A stretch of 64,000 nt of DNA. Source: Fasciolopsis buskii. Taxonomy: Eukaryota; Platyhelminthes; Trematoda; Plagiorchiida; Fasciolidae. The notes beneath the pieces are model-generated. The model was not told the origin of the DNA and searched no databases. It worked only from the letters and a program-made list of their open reading frames with translations. Of the stretch, positions 49,114 to 62,800 are shown piece by piece (position 1 is the stretch's first letter; each line of letters opens with the position of its first letter). The DNA is taken from assembly GCA_008360955.1 (NCBI GenBank), contig LUCM01006299.1:208597-272596 (forward strand), read 5' to 3'. Both the position numbers and the translations under genes were made by a program.

Positions 49114-50566
49114 TGCTATTAGGATCAAAAACAGGGTCTTTGCGGACAGATGAACAAAGACCATGTATTTGAGCACCATTGTCTTCGCTGAGAGAATCAC
49201 ATTAGCAGTGATGAGGTTCGGCGTAAGATATTGGGCCGAAGGACTCAGTAACGAATGCTTGTAGATCGACATCCTCGATGTACGCTGTTCTCCAAGGCAG
49301 ATAGTTGTTACAGAATTGATCAACTCAGTCAGTTCGTGGTGTGGCGAAAACGTATGAAAACCCCAACCAATAAGTTGGGTTATGGGTTGCGGTCCACTGG
49401 ATTTCTTCCTCTCCGCCCCAGAACGATGGTTATCCCAAACATTGGGCTAGGTTCGTCGAAAAATTTAGGTTTTCAAATTGTTTTAATGTGACTTCTGCTC
49501 CCATACACTGGAGCATCAATGTTTACTGTTTGCTTCGTTTTCACGGGAACCAGACGGTGTCCAACGAAGCGCGCTAAACTGACCTTGAGATCGACTTCTA
49601 CCTTAATGCTGGAATTTTTTTTATCCTTCTATAATAAATCATGAAATTATGGTTGACGTAGAATATCTTAATTAATAATAAAACACATTTGTCCTGTTCA
49701 CTAACCAGGTGACTAAGTTAACCTCTATGAATACGACCTAGTATAGATCAACAACTCTTCCTGTCCGAGTGCATGCTGTTTACGCACCCTGACAAGAGCT
49801 GTTTCCGTGTGAGATGACTGTACCTTGATAATTAAGGTCGCACACATTCAGCTACGTTTAGTTAAACCCGCACAAAATGTGGACATGTGGTAACCACAGG
49901 TAATTTTTGTTTTCCGTTGACGCCCCTTCATTACGTCAAAAAATACTGGGACGGGCGTTTTGTGACGATAACATTTTATCTATTAAGTTTCTATTGGTCG
50001 ACGTCCCGAATTGTCTGTTACACTTGTGTACCCAAATGGACTGCACGAGATGAACTAGCGGAAAATCTGGAATTGACTATCGCAGGGCATCGGATTTCAA
50101 CAAGTCAGCAAACTGAAATGACCCGTTCATTCGAAGTCGAATTATTCAATCGGAATGCGTAGCTGCTAATGCTCGATGAAGCCATCTTGTTCCAATCAGA
50201 AAGCCCTCTCTTTGTTCGGCACAACAAACTATATGCTACCCTTGAATTGATCAGGCGAGCTCAAAAAGTTTCCCACTATCTATCCTACCTAGTGCACTGC
50301 ATACAGCCCGCTGTTTTACGCAGGCGACCGATAAAAGTGGACGAAATGCAAGTACTTCGCAACATTTGTCTTCGTAAATGATTTTTTCAAACGGTTAGGG
50401 TAACATACGTGATTTTCCTCCATTCGGAAGGTGCGTTGCTCTATAGAAAAAACAAGGGTAAATAATTCCTTCGTTCTGTGAGACTATGGAGAAATTAACC
50501 CTCATACTTTCTAACTGATGTCACTCGTAATTTTCCTCTTCTCCGTGGTTCTTTCTGCTTTCTTAG
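49114..50566. other. No feature recognised upstream of the Nova-like exons
   Basis: This interval probably belongs to an intron of the Nova-like gene. The open frame 49887-50162 (+) has no KH or RNA-binding motif and no clear splice sites. No promoter can be pointed to. Confidence 0.4.
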
Positions 50567-50704
50567 AGGATGTCCACCTGAAGTTACTCATTCCTTGCGT
50601 GGCTGCTGGTGCTATCATAGGCAAAGGAGGTGAAGCTGTGGAAAAAATCAAGCGGCAAACTGGAGCCCGTCTCAAAATGTCTAAAGCAAACGACTTCTAT
50701 CCAG
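50567..50704 (+). CDS. Nova-like gene, exon a: first part of KH1
   Basis: The acceptor follows a pyrimidine-rich run ending CTTTCTTAG, and the donor is CCAG/GTAACA. The exon begins with two bases of a split codon and reads EDVHLKLLIP...AAGAIIGKGGEAVEKIKRQTGA, ending at DFYPG with the glycine codon split. The KH1 GxxG loop is GKGG. A second acceptor two bases downstream is possible (AG/GATGTC) and would change only the entry phase. No upstream exon was recognised in the window, so the N-terminus is missing. Confidence 0.88.
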
Positions 50705-52553
50705 GTAACAATATTTTTCCAATAATTCTTTCTTGTCTATCCCTGAGTGATTTTTTTGTCTTCTTTTGTAATCCCATTTTTCTGTTTATTTTTTTGTCTA
50801 CTCGTGATCCAGGCACAGTTGAACGTGTCTGCGTGATTGTAGGTTCTGTCAGAGCATGCATGCAGTTGACCGACTATATCATGCGCAAAATAAGCGAACG
50901 CCCTGAAATCAGCCCATGTAACGTGCCTTTTGCCTACGGCGAGCGACACAATCAGGTAAGACCCTGATATTAATTGTGGCAGTAGCGTGTTTGTGTATTA
51001 TTATTTTTCCTCATTTTGACATTCGACTCTAATCTTCTTTTGCTTCTCCACTTCAAAAATGCTCAGCTGCGAATCCTGGTTCCGAATACCACCGCCGGTA
51101 TAATTATCGGGAAATCTGGCTCGTTTATCAAACAGATTAAGGAGGAAAGTGGTGCCGTGGTTCATATATCCCAAAAGTCCAAAGATTTGAGGCTGTTGGA
51201 ACGTTGTATCATAATCACAGGTACGTCTTGTATGAATCAATCGTTTGCCTCTCCCGTTAAACTAACATTGGTTTGCTCATGTTAAACTTTTATTCTTCAG
51301 TTTCCTAAGACGCAACTAATATCACCAGTCCCATCCCCGTCGCCAGATTTGTTATGTTGCCGAGTTTGGTTGGTCTATGTACACACTGAAAGCACAAGAC
51401 ACAAGTACTCGCAGCGCACGATATCACAGGAGCACACAGCCTGTAGTCTAGTAGAACATGAACACACACACAGAGGTTGGAGACACAAGATGATCGGGCT
51501 CAAGACTCAAGGCCCGTAGTCGCACAACGAATGGGACAGATCTGCTGCTCCCTTGAATGAGCAGCCACACGGAACAGTAATCGGCGCGAAATACGAACAG
51601 CTAGCCCANNNNNNNNNNNNNNNNNNNNNNNNNNNNNNNNNNNNNNNNNNNNNNNNNNNNNNNNNNNNNNNNNNNNNNNNNTCGTTTATATAATTTTGTT
51701 GGGTGGCCTTGATCAATGTGTGGACTAGTCAATCGCAGAACGGACTTTTACGAATCTTTTCGCGGACATATAAAAATATTCAACCGCGCAATATTTAAAA
51801 TAACGTCAATTTCGAGATATTGAGAAAAGGATAGATTCTTTTAGAAAATTAGAAGCAGAAATGAAATCTGCAGTTCCGAAAACCTTGGAATGGTCATCGA
51901 CCATAACAGAGTGTTAATAGATTGACAAGAAATTGGAGAAAACCTTACGCTATCTAGCCCCTTCAGAGGTCGCAAAACTTGGGAATGAACACTGGTGATG
52001 ATCAACCGTGAATAAGTTTGACTTATGGTCGCTGGACAAACGGTTGTAAGAAAACGGCAGAAGTATTAACAACTTCATGACTTTTCGTTTGATAAGCGTT
52101 TCCTTTGTGAAATACTGTTGGAGCTTTCCAATGGTGACGTGATGTGACCATTGTAATCCACCACTTTCTTTCTAAACATTGTGTCGTAGCAGAGGCGCGC
52201 AAATTTAGTTGCCACTTGCTGAAAACTCAGGGATTGTTGTTTCCTCGCATCGCCAGTGATCAAGAATCACGTTCAGCGGTATTTAAACATCTTTTCTGCT
52301 CTGGTGCATTTCAGGCTAGATCTTTTGTTTGCAGGCTCGGGATAAGTGTCATGAGACAGTCCTGGACTGCGGTCTAGACCACCGAGTAGTGCCTTTCTCA
52401 CAGAAAAGTCATTTATCGCAGACAGTCGTTGACACCGTGGAGCATGGAAGAGTCAACACAGGTGGTGTGATCTTCACTGTTCCCATTCTTTCAATTTTTT
52501 TCGTCTTCCACTATGTTATGGATAGCGCTTGATCTCCACACTGATCTGGGCTC

Positions 52554-52590
<37 letters not shown>

Positions 52591-52898
52591 TCTGGTAAGA
52601 CATACCAATTCGGAGTGTACAAGTATAAATATGTTTGGACAAGAGAGTACCGGGTACGCGTACCTGACGAGTGAAAATAACCGCGAAAACGGTCGTGTGC
52701 TCCCGGGCAAACTTTGTTCACTCATCCAGATGCTACTTACTGCTTCTGTATATACACATGTATATTCTGGGGCATTCTGCCCTCGTTCCTAAGGTTGGCT
52801 TAGCCTAACTTACAAAGAATTATCAATGACTCACAGTTGTTGTTCTGTGGACTGTTCGACGAAGAACTTCCATGCACATTCCTGACGAAGAAAATTCC

Positions 52899-52930
<32 letters not shown>

Positions 52931-55900
52931 GTATATATAAGCTAACTTTAAAAACAAGGGGGACATGCTGCCAGATTAGGTATTAAATGTAAATAGTATC
53001 TGAATGAGTGGGCGAGATTTCCCTGGAAGCACGCGTCAGGTTTTTGTACTCGGTACTTTCTTGTCAAACCGACTTTTGGCCACTTTTCTTGACACTGGTT
53101 ACATTCTGTATTTATTCTAGCGGCATTCTGCTCTTGTTCCTAAAATCAGCCCACCAGGACTGATAACGATTGATCAGCGACTCACAGTTGTGATTCTTTT
53201 GTGGATTCTTCGACGAAGAGAATTGGCGCACTCTTCGGGCGATGCAACTTGGATTCCGGTGACCATATGCGTAACCAAAAATAGAAATATTTCGTTATGA
53301 AGCGATTTTTGGACTTCCACCGATGCGTTTTTTTCTCGATCCAAACCGAAATCACACGAGTTGATTTGACCGTACGGAATTGCGAATGTATGCTTTTTTG
53401 GGGTATTGCACAGTTCACATCGTTTACTTCAAATTCTTTGAATCATGGAGTACCCACGCAGACCCTTAGTGTCCGAACCAAACAGATACGTTGTCGCTCT
53501 GGGTGACAACAAAATTGTTTTACGTTTAGTGGCAAAGGATTTTCTAGTAATTCCTAGATATACGTTTTATTACATTTTTCGTGCATGATTGTGATGGTTA
53601 GGGTATGCTTTTTAGGCACTAGAGTCCAACACGGGACGGGCGGGCGGAGGAACGAGACCGGCAACCTGAAACTTGAAATTGCATCGAGCCGCATAGGATT
53701 TCAATAAGTTGCGCTTACTAAAGAGCCAAGCGGCAACGAATCACAATCCATTCGAGATTTGTCGCGTATTGTACTCTCGCGGTCATTAACCCATGAGAAT
53801 ACCCGAGTTTCCAACGGAGTTTATTTAGTGGATCCGGAAATTCATAGGTTTGCCTTTCCCGTGTTCCCGAGATTTGAATATCTGCATTATTTTGACAGCT
53901 ATCACCTACCGTAGAATACAATAACGATACACAGTCGGTATTATAGAAAGTAGCATTATCTTTCACCACGCATCTTGACGTTCAGGTTTTTCGCCTCCGT
54001 CGCGAACAACAGACAGACCGTGGAGAATTTGCCTCACTAATTTCGATCGTGAACCCGAACCGTCGGCCTCTCCAACCGCCGACAAATCTCTTTGACTCCA
54101 ACTGCGAATGAGAGGTTAGACATCTGGGAAAATTCAATACCAAAAACAGTCCTATTACACCATAAATGAAGTCAGGTTTGTATATCTCGATTTCTCGGAA
54201 GTTCACAGCTTTACTTTCTTTCGTTTGTACTCTACATGGTCTAGGATAAACAAAAGAGGCGACTCCGAATTCTGGATGTTATGCTCACGTTTCAATAGAC
54301 TCCAGAAGGTCGCGGATAACAGCTGCAACCGCCAGGAGTCTATTTCCCAGGTTTAGATCTATTTGCAAGGAGTTGATATCGGGTAGTACAAGATAGTGTT
54401 TTACACTTCGGATAATGTTATGTTGCCGAGTTTGGTTGGTCTATGTACACACTGAAAGCACAAGACACAAGTACTCGCAGCGCACGATATCACAGGAGCA
54501 CACAGCCTGTAGTCTAGTAGAACATGAACACACACACAGAGGTTGGAGACACAAGATGATCGGGCTCAAGACTCAAGGCCCGTAGTCGCACAACGAATGG
54601 GACAGATCTGCTGCTCCCTTGAATGAGCAGCCACACGGAACAGTAATCGGCGCGAAATACGAACAGCTAGCCCAGCCCGCTAGCGGAAGAGAGCAGACGA
54701 ACACAGGGTGCTGCCGCGCGTTTATTGGTGGCTCACTAATACAAATCGGAATTCAAGTGAGCTCTATCGTTTATATAATTTTGTTGGGTGGCCTTGATCA
54801 ATGTGTGGACTAGTCAATCGCAGAACGGACTTTTACGAATCTTTTCGCGGACATATAAAAATATTCAACCGCGCAATATTTAAAATAACGTCAATTTCGA
54901 GATATTGAGAAAAGGATAGATTCTTTTAGAAAATTAGAAGCAGAAATGAAATCTGCAGTTCCGAAAACCTTGGATTGGTCATCGATCATGACAGATTACT
55001 GAAAGTGAACGCAGTATATTATATTTGCAAGAGTATTCCGTCAGATTAATTCGGGATTTGTTGCTAAGTCGTACTAGGACATTATCGCTACCATACAGGG
55101 ATCTGTCGTAGTCAGTTCGACAAATGTCATGTGACCTATCTGATTCTACCTTGTTATTGGGATTTTTCAGGCGATCTGGATGAACGACGCACAGCCATGT
55201 CGATGATACTTTCTAAGATAGCCGAGGATCCTCATTCGGGTAGTTGTCCCAATTGTTCCTATACCCACATACAAACAAATGGTACGTACGAAACCGGTCA
55301 AACACCATCACAACCAGCACCAACTTCGACGTATACCGTCCACCCGGACGGACCCATTCCTGTTCCGACTAATGGTGAACTACAACCGGCTGTTGGTAGC
55401 TGCCCGTCGGACGTAACGATTGCCTTCAATCACTACGGAACCGGTCCTAATCCAGTCCTGAGCAAAGAACCTCTGACGGTCTATCGGGATTCAGCCGCAA
55501 CCATCCAAGCCTCAATTTCTCCTATTCTGCTCACCTTTACTGCACCAGAGGTCGGTGCGGTCTCTCCGCCCAGTAAGTAATTCTAGTTAATTTCTTTATA
55601 TTCTGTTGTTTGGCTTGTGAAAGGACCAAACCTACGATTCGACAATGAGGAGTTTCGCTGTGCACGTTGTGATAACAGTGATAATAATAACTCCATTAAT
55701 TAAACAGATGGCAACTTCAAATTGAGAGGGTGCGTGTGCGTAGCTCGACGGAGACCAAATTTGATCGAAGTAAGACACGAGATGATTTCTGCCCCACCTT
55801 ATTCTTGTAGAGATGATGCTTAAAATAGATTCAGTGCTGTGCCTGAGTGGCATTTGGAGAGATCGTCATCAACAGGTTTGAAGAAACTTCTAGGATCTTT

Positions 55901-56327
55901 ATGACAAATTCCTCTCAGGCTTTTTCCTGTAGAGCACGCACTGCAACGAGAAGAGAAGTGATTCACATTGCCCTTTAAAGTCACACTGAGCCGTGTTTTG
56001 TTTCCTTTTAAACCCTTCTCAGACGAGTTTCCCAATGTGGCTATCTGGTTGTTTCCGATCCATGATAATCTTGTACAGAGCGCCTTCGCATTCATTCTTT
56101 GAGTATTTCGTTGACTCTGTTGGTCCGGTTTCTCCAAGTGATTTTTTTCAGATGTAATTGCCAGAGGAATCGTGGTGTCTACCTGCAGTGTGACCATACT
56201 GCGCTTGTTTGTAGATAAGGCAGCCTTTGCCCATCGCAGAGAGCCTTTGGCAACTGATCTTAATTAGTTCCCACCTCGATAACTATCCTCTCCATCTATT
56301 TTCATCAATGTTGTCTGCTCTGCAATT

Positions 56328-56365
<38 letters not shown>

Positions 56366-56785
56366 AGAAAACACAAGTTGGCGAACAAGCTCGTTTTCAG
56401 TGATTCGTACTCATGCCATTACATCACTATATATATCTTGACAAAATATTTTCACTATAGGAAGGATTGGATTAGTCATTTACAAATATGGGTGGGGAAG
56501 GGATTTGTGGTGTTAATTGTTTTGTTGTCTAGGGTTTGTATTGGGACGGGGGGTGGGCCAAGGGAGTTGAAGCGCAACCCAATACAAACCCTAGACAACA
56601 AAACAATTAACACCACAAATCCCTTCCCCACCCATATTTGTAAATGACTAATCCAATCCTTCCTATAGTGAAAATATTTTGTCAAGATATATATAGTGAT
56701 GTAATGGCATGAGTACGAATCACTGAAAACGAGCTTGTTCGCCAACTTGTGTTTTCTCAATGTGCTCAGTGGTAATTTTCAAGGA

Positions 56786-56816
<31 letters not shown>

Positions 56817-59800
56817 GAACAGTCCTTGTGCCGTCGAGATTATTGCGAAAAAGGAAAATAGTACGAGTAGAACGAAGAAGCTTTTATGTGGAATTCACTA
56901 TGCACATCAACTCTTGTAAACCCCCTTTCACATCGTCAACTGTCCGTCGTTATCCATGATTCCACCATAAACAGTTCTGCTACTCGCTTTACCATTCCAG
57001 TTTAGGCCTATTTATTCGAAGTTACACCTCTCACATCTGCGCAGTCAAGCGCGGCCTCCAAGACAGCAGCTTTGTTTCAGACGAGCCAGTGAGCAGCTGA
57101 TCCGTTCTTGCGCCTATTTTGCAATGTCCAGGCTGTTCAGTGAAACGACAAGGGCCATTGGGTTTGCTGAGACGCTGATCACACTCACCCCGTCGAAGTA
57201 CCACCAGCACAGTTGTATTCTTTTTAGGCAGAACGCTTGCCAGGCGGAAACTGACTACACCTTAGACACCTTCGTTGCTTGTCTACGACCGCTTGTTCAT
57301 TGAATCTGGACTCATCTTATTCGCAGCTAGCCAACAATATTGGTGGTCATTTATTCATTCGGGACCCAAGAACACGCCTGTTGGCATATAGTTCCACCCT
57401 GAGTCTCGGCTGCAACTCAGACCTGGAATCCAAAATATGCCATGGCGTAACAATTTAGTACAATACGCGAACGATTAAAGGATACCAATGGAATAAGGTT
57501 ACCAAATTGTTTTGAGAAACGAGGACAAAATAATGTTGACTTGGCGTCCAACTGCCTGTGCTTTCTAATTTCACTAGAGTGATATCGAAATCTGGACTTA
57601 TAATCAGCCGTCTATTTTTCACGAATTACAGACACTTGTGCTAGCGAAACTACGGCGCAAAAAAAAACAGTGCGAGAGAAAGCGAACTAAAAGATTTACA
57701 GAATGTTTATCAAACAGACCGGCTCTTCCAGACTTTTCTGCACCATTGGTTTTCCACCAAAAATTCATGGTTCCTATGTGAGCATTTAATCGCCCGGTTG
57801 TTCAAACCGAAGCATGCGTAAATAGTAATAGTGGTAGTAGTAGTAGTAGCAGCAGTAGTAGTAATAGTAGTAGTAGTAGTATACTTGACTAACCCCAGTA
57901 CCTTTATGTCACAATTTTTCATTCCGTTTTGACTATCGATTCGTTATGGTTGAACCATCCAGAATGAACGTTTACCTTGCATCGGCACGGTACTAATTCT
58001 TCTGTGTGATAAAGTGTAGACGAGCACAAAGATTACTCCATACCACGGATGACAAGATGAGAACAAGAGTTCGGAGATAAACGGTTGATTTCAGTGATTC
58101 ATTCCACTGAGAGAATCGGAGTTGTAACCCCAAGAGGTGCTCTGTTGTGATTTCTCCATACCGAAGTTCATCACTAAGCTGTTTATGTCCTTCAGTTATC
58201 AGTGGAAAATTGTAGTTTGCTGTGTAACTAAGTGACTGATCTTTTATTTTATTTTTTTCTCGACATGGCTCATTTTATCTTTATCGTCGTCAAAATCAGT
58301 TGTTTATTGCTCAAAGTGAATTATGCTATGAAAAGTAAACCTCGTAGCGAAAATACCTACTGTCGAACAGAGTGTAAAGGTGCATTCATGTGAGGACCAG
58401 TTCATTAACACTTCATTTGAACACCGAAAATTGTAAGTGGGTGGGGTCACCTGAAACAGAAAAGTTTTCCTCAGTTTAACATTCCCAGGGCAAAAGAAAT
58501 GACGAAAAGATAGAAGTGAGAAAAATCGGAAAAAGATGACCAGTTTCTTGTGTGCCAGACAAATGGGAGAAAGTCAGGAGAATAAGAACTGCCGAGGCAA
58601 GCTGTGAACAACAGAATCGGAAATAGTAGCAGCGGAATTGGTTAGCGAAGCAACAGCACAAAGAAAAGGTAGGCTTCAGACTGGAGGTTAGAAAGAGGTC
58701 GTCGATCTACCGATGGGCTCTTCTCAGAAGCAAGTAAAAAGCTAAGGAATGGAAAACGAAGTCCCATTCAACACGAGATTTCCGTTTAAATGTTTGGGCA
58801 AATTTGAGCTTTATACAATAAAAGAAGGGAAATTTAAATGAAAGAGCGTATGGTGTGAAGAAAATCAAATTCTCACGCAGTTCGAAAAGCGAACAACATT
58901 CTGTACAATATAATCAATGGGATATCCCTTGGGATCGTACAAAAGTGAGTGATCGACAAAAGAATTGTATATCTTTGTATGCCATTTGAACTAAGAAACG
59001 TTTGTTTTGATCCTATTTTTGTTCACTGAAGTCAATCTGTACCGAGTGCTTATCACAGGCGATACGCAGTTGGGATAGGTCGGTTCAGGACGTTACCATT
59101 TTCCCTGAGCCTCGTGTATATTGCACGAACTGTTATGTTGCCGAGTATTGGTTGATCTATGCACACACTGAAAGCACAAGACACAAGTACTCGCAGCGCA
59201 CGATATCACAGGAGCACACAGCCTGTAGTCTAGTAGAACACAAACACACACACAGAGGTTGGAGACACAAGAAGATCGGGCTCAAGACTCAAGGCCTGTA
59301 GTCGCACAACGAATGGGACAGATCTGCTGCTCCCTTGAATGAGCTGCCACACGGAACAGTAATCGGCGCGAAATACGAACAGCTAGCCCATCCCGCTAGC
59401 GGAAGAGAGCAGACGAACACAGGGTACTGCTGCGCGTTTATTGGTGGCTCACTAATACAAATCGGAATTCAAGTGAGCTTTGTCGTTTATATAATTTTGT
59501 TGGGTGGCCTTGATCAATGTGTGGACTAGCCAATCACAGAACGGACTTTTATGAATCTTTTCGCGGACATATAAAAATATTCAACCGCGCAATATTTAAA
59601 ATAACGTCAACTTCGAAATACTGAAGTAAAAATAAATAAATAAATAAAATCTGCAGCACCAAGAACCTTAGAATGGCCATTGACCATAACATAAACCTGA
59701 ATACATTTACCGTGCCATCGGAATCATGGCGAAGGATGGAGATAGTGAGCGAAAAAGTAAGCGATAGAAAGAAGTACTATTTATTCTACTCTCCATCTCC

Positions 59801-62800
59801 GTATCGTCGGCAATCCATTGGGATCCACGTGCCTCGAGCCTTGGGGACTGATTTGACTATGGATAATTATCTATGTCACTGCTTCTTTTTTTCTGCTTGT
59901 CCTGGTACCTCATGAAATTTCTTGGTCTAAATCCCGAAGTTAGGGTTTGTCTCAGCGTACCTTCACTCATACTGAAAACATGAGATAGCAAAACGTCCCG
60001 TTTCGAGTCACAAAAGATCTCGAGAAGATTATTAGGAGCAGATCTAAAGTAGAATGGATGGCTTTATTTAAGATCTAGTATTGCCATTCACAAGCGACTC
60101 TCGTCACAATCTGTTTTGTGTCACTTCACGTTTTATTTGATTTTTTCTTAGCACTCACTTGTAATCATAAGTTTGTGAATATTTCGTTATTCATCAATTT
60201 CTGCAATGGCTGAGTACAATGCAGTTTTGGCTGGAGATGTGCATTCCAAGATTTTGTAAGTTCCAAATTTCAACGTGACCTTATTGCTTCGGCACCTATG
60301 GACCCATTCATTCGTTACTTATAGGCGACTTCTTTGATTTTATCCCTCCCCACCCTAACGATGAGCCCAATTTTGTTGGTTTAATAAACACGTATTGTTC
60401 GCATACATGTGATACAGGTACATGTAAATGCTTTTTATATCCTGCTGTTTTGGTTTGGTAGAGGATCTGTTGTGGGTGATAAAATTCCTTCCTGGCGCAG
60501 TTGATGCGTTCTTGGCACCTGTCCTAAGCAAACTGAATTTCATAAACATTATGGAACTCGTCTCAGTGGATTTGAAAACGATAGAACTCGTAATTACCAT
60601 CTTCGGATAGAAGTCGGCCTAGAAGGAGTGCCTTCCCCTGTTGTTTATCATTAACACTTACAACTGTTGCATTATCAGTACACAATACCAACGTGTGAAC
60701 AGTCCATCCATTAATTTTCCTTCCGAACTCCCATCACGTCTCACCTTATCACAACATAACTATGTTGCGTCATAGCTCTTGGCATGGTTCCATCAGCGTA
60801 CCAACCGGATTTCACCCAGGTTGTGCTAAACCACCCGCCGAGATCCCGTGCTATTCCACCCACGTCCCATCTGCTTAACACACCCGGAATTGTGTCGACA
60901 AGTTCGTCCCAAACACCTGTTCTGTCACCTTCAGCTGCTGGAATGGGATGTGCGGCATCGTTGTTGGCTTCATTCTATCGTCCGAAATTGTTCCCATTAA
61001 CTGGTGGCACCGAGCTTCCAATGAATGGTAGTTTACAGGGCCCACTCGCTCCATCTGTTCCGTTACAAAATTGGTTACCGCAAAACGGTAGCTTCAATCC
61101 TATCCGGATTTCTATGCCCGCGCACCAACCGATCCCGATTGAGTTCTTGTCCAACTTGTCTGACCCCACCATGTTTCAGAACGAACAACAATTAATCGCG
61201 AATCTTCGGGTAAGCCAGAGTATTGATATTTGACCTCTTATGATGTTATTTTTTTCAAGCTTCATCCTTAAGTCCCCGTTGATCCTGTTGGTTCAGAAAT
61301 CCTTTAAAGTGCTCCCTTTTTATTGTCTTTTCGACTACCTAGAAATGGTCAAGCGGTTTATGTGTCACTCCAAAAGATCATAGTTTCCAATTCCAGGTGC
61401 GCCGGTCACCTTGGATTTAGACAGAAATTCGTTGTCCTCTGGCGCTTGACCTGTTGAGATGTTGAGACCTTACATGGTTTTAAACATTACTTTTCAGTCA
61501 CGGTTACTGGTGGGACCCCCAGTGACATGGACTTTAGGGGCTGAGGCTTGCCTTCCCTCTAAAAACGTGTGTATTGCTGAGAAAAATATAAGGGTCATGC
61601 TACATACTTCCTCAATAATCACATAGTATTAGTCTTCAGTTATCTTTAAAAGTCCTGTAGGGAGCTCGTTGTGTGCATTTTTCAGCTGCCCTCCTAATCA
61701 AAATCTGTCAAAGGTGTTTCCTTTGAGGGGTATCACTATTCAACCAAGAGTGTAAGTTCCACTCCCCCTGTTGGACCATCTGACTTTAGTCTGCGTTTAG
61801 TTCTTTAACGTGAACCTTCCAATTTTGTGTTTGTGAAATAATTCATCATCTACCATCGATTCAATTCATCGATAAAACGCATGAGCTGGACTACTTTCAA
61901 CTGGTTTCTGAGATGTTACAGTTATCGCCTAACCCCCCTTCCCCAAAACCAATAACACCGTCCTAATATGTTACGAGTTTGTTTGTTACCTCTCAGCATC
62001 GTCTACTTGAGAGTGATTCGGACGGTACGTATAACTTTTGTGGGTGATGGATTAAAGATTATATAGATGGAGAAGAAGTTCGAATACAGCTGCCACACGG
62101 ACAGCGACACCTGGCTATATTAATAGCCGTCCGATGAGAGGGTCTCAGAGATAACAAATTGGAAATCTAACTCGTATTACTGGGCCAGTCTTGGATAAGA
62201 TCTATCATATCTTCTCACCATATCATACACTAACCACCTCGATCTATCTCTTAAAGGACATCGAGGGGCCCTTTCCACAAGACCGCGTAACACATGTTCC
62301 GACCACATTAAACTGTTCTTATTCTGTGCTTACCCCAAAGATTGGGTTCTGAGTATCCTTCATCGTCCGTCTAACCTTTGCGTTGTCGATATGGTTTTTC
62401 CGACAGTCGAGTGGTACGGCGAAGGTACTGTGGCATTCGCGCATCTTTCACATGTGACGGTTTTGTTTCTCACCCGTGAAGAGGAATCACGAAAGACAGC
62501 AGCACACAATCCACCTTTGATAGGCCAGTGAATATCACGCCAACTCCATAGATGCCTGGTGATCATCACCAACCATAATATGGTGAATGACTATTTTCAA
62601 ACACTTTTCAACTGCATATTTGGTAAGATGGTTGGTAGTGGATGACCCCGGCGAGCACCAGCTCTCGCAATGAACTCGAACGAGGTATCGACTTTGATTG
62701 TGCACGTGCAGCAATCAGAAATAAGGAATAAATTCCCGCGATACCCCCGTTGCGCTAAACGGCACCGGTGAACGCAACAATCATCTTAGTTGAATACCGC

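Noticed and set aside
52491..52792. ORFs rich in Tyr-Ile repeats on both strands
   Set aside because: Translation of the (TA)n tract at 52556-52586.
54619..54813. 64-codon ORF conserved in LTR-like copies 2 and 3
   Set aside because: Conservation follows from repeat identity. LTRs rarely encode protein and the frame has no motif.
56327..56760. Two ORFs (106 and 94 codons) on opposite strands with the same protein
   Set aside because: They are the two arms of the perfect palindrome read from each side, with TA-repeat-derived N-termini. No gene is implied.
57822..57881. Regular short repeats resembling an array
   Set aside because: A simple trinucleotide microsatellite without spacers; no CRISPR is expected or seen in this eukaryotic sequence.
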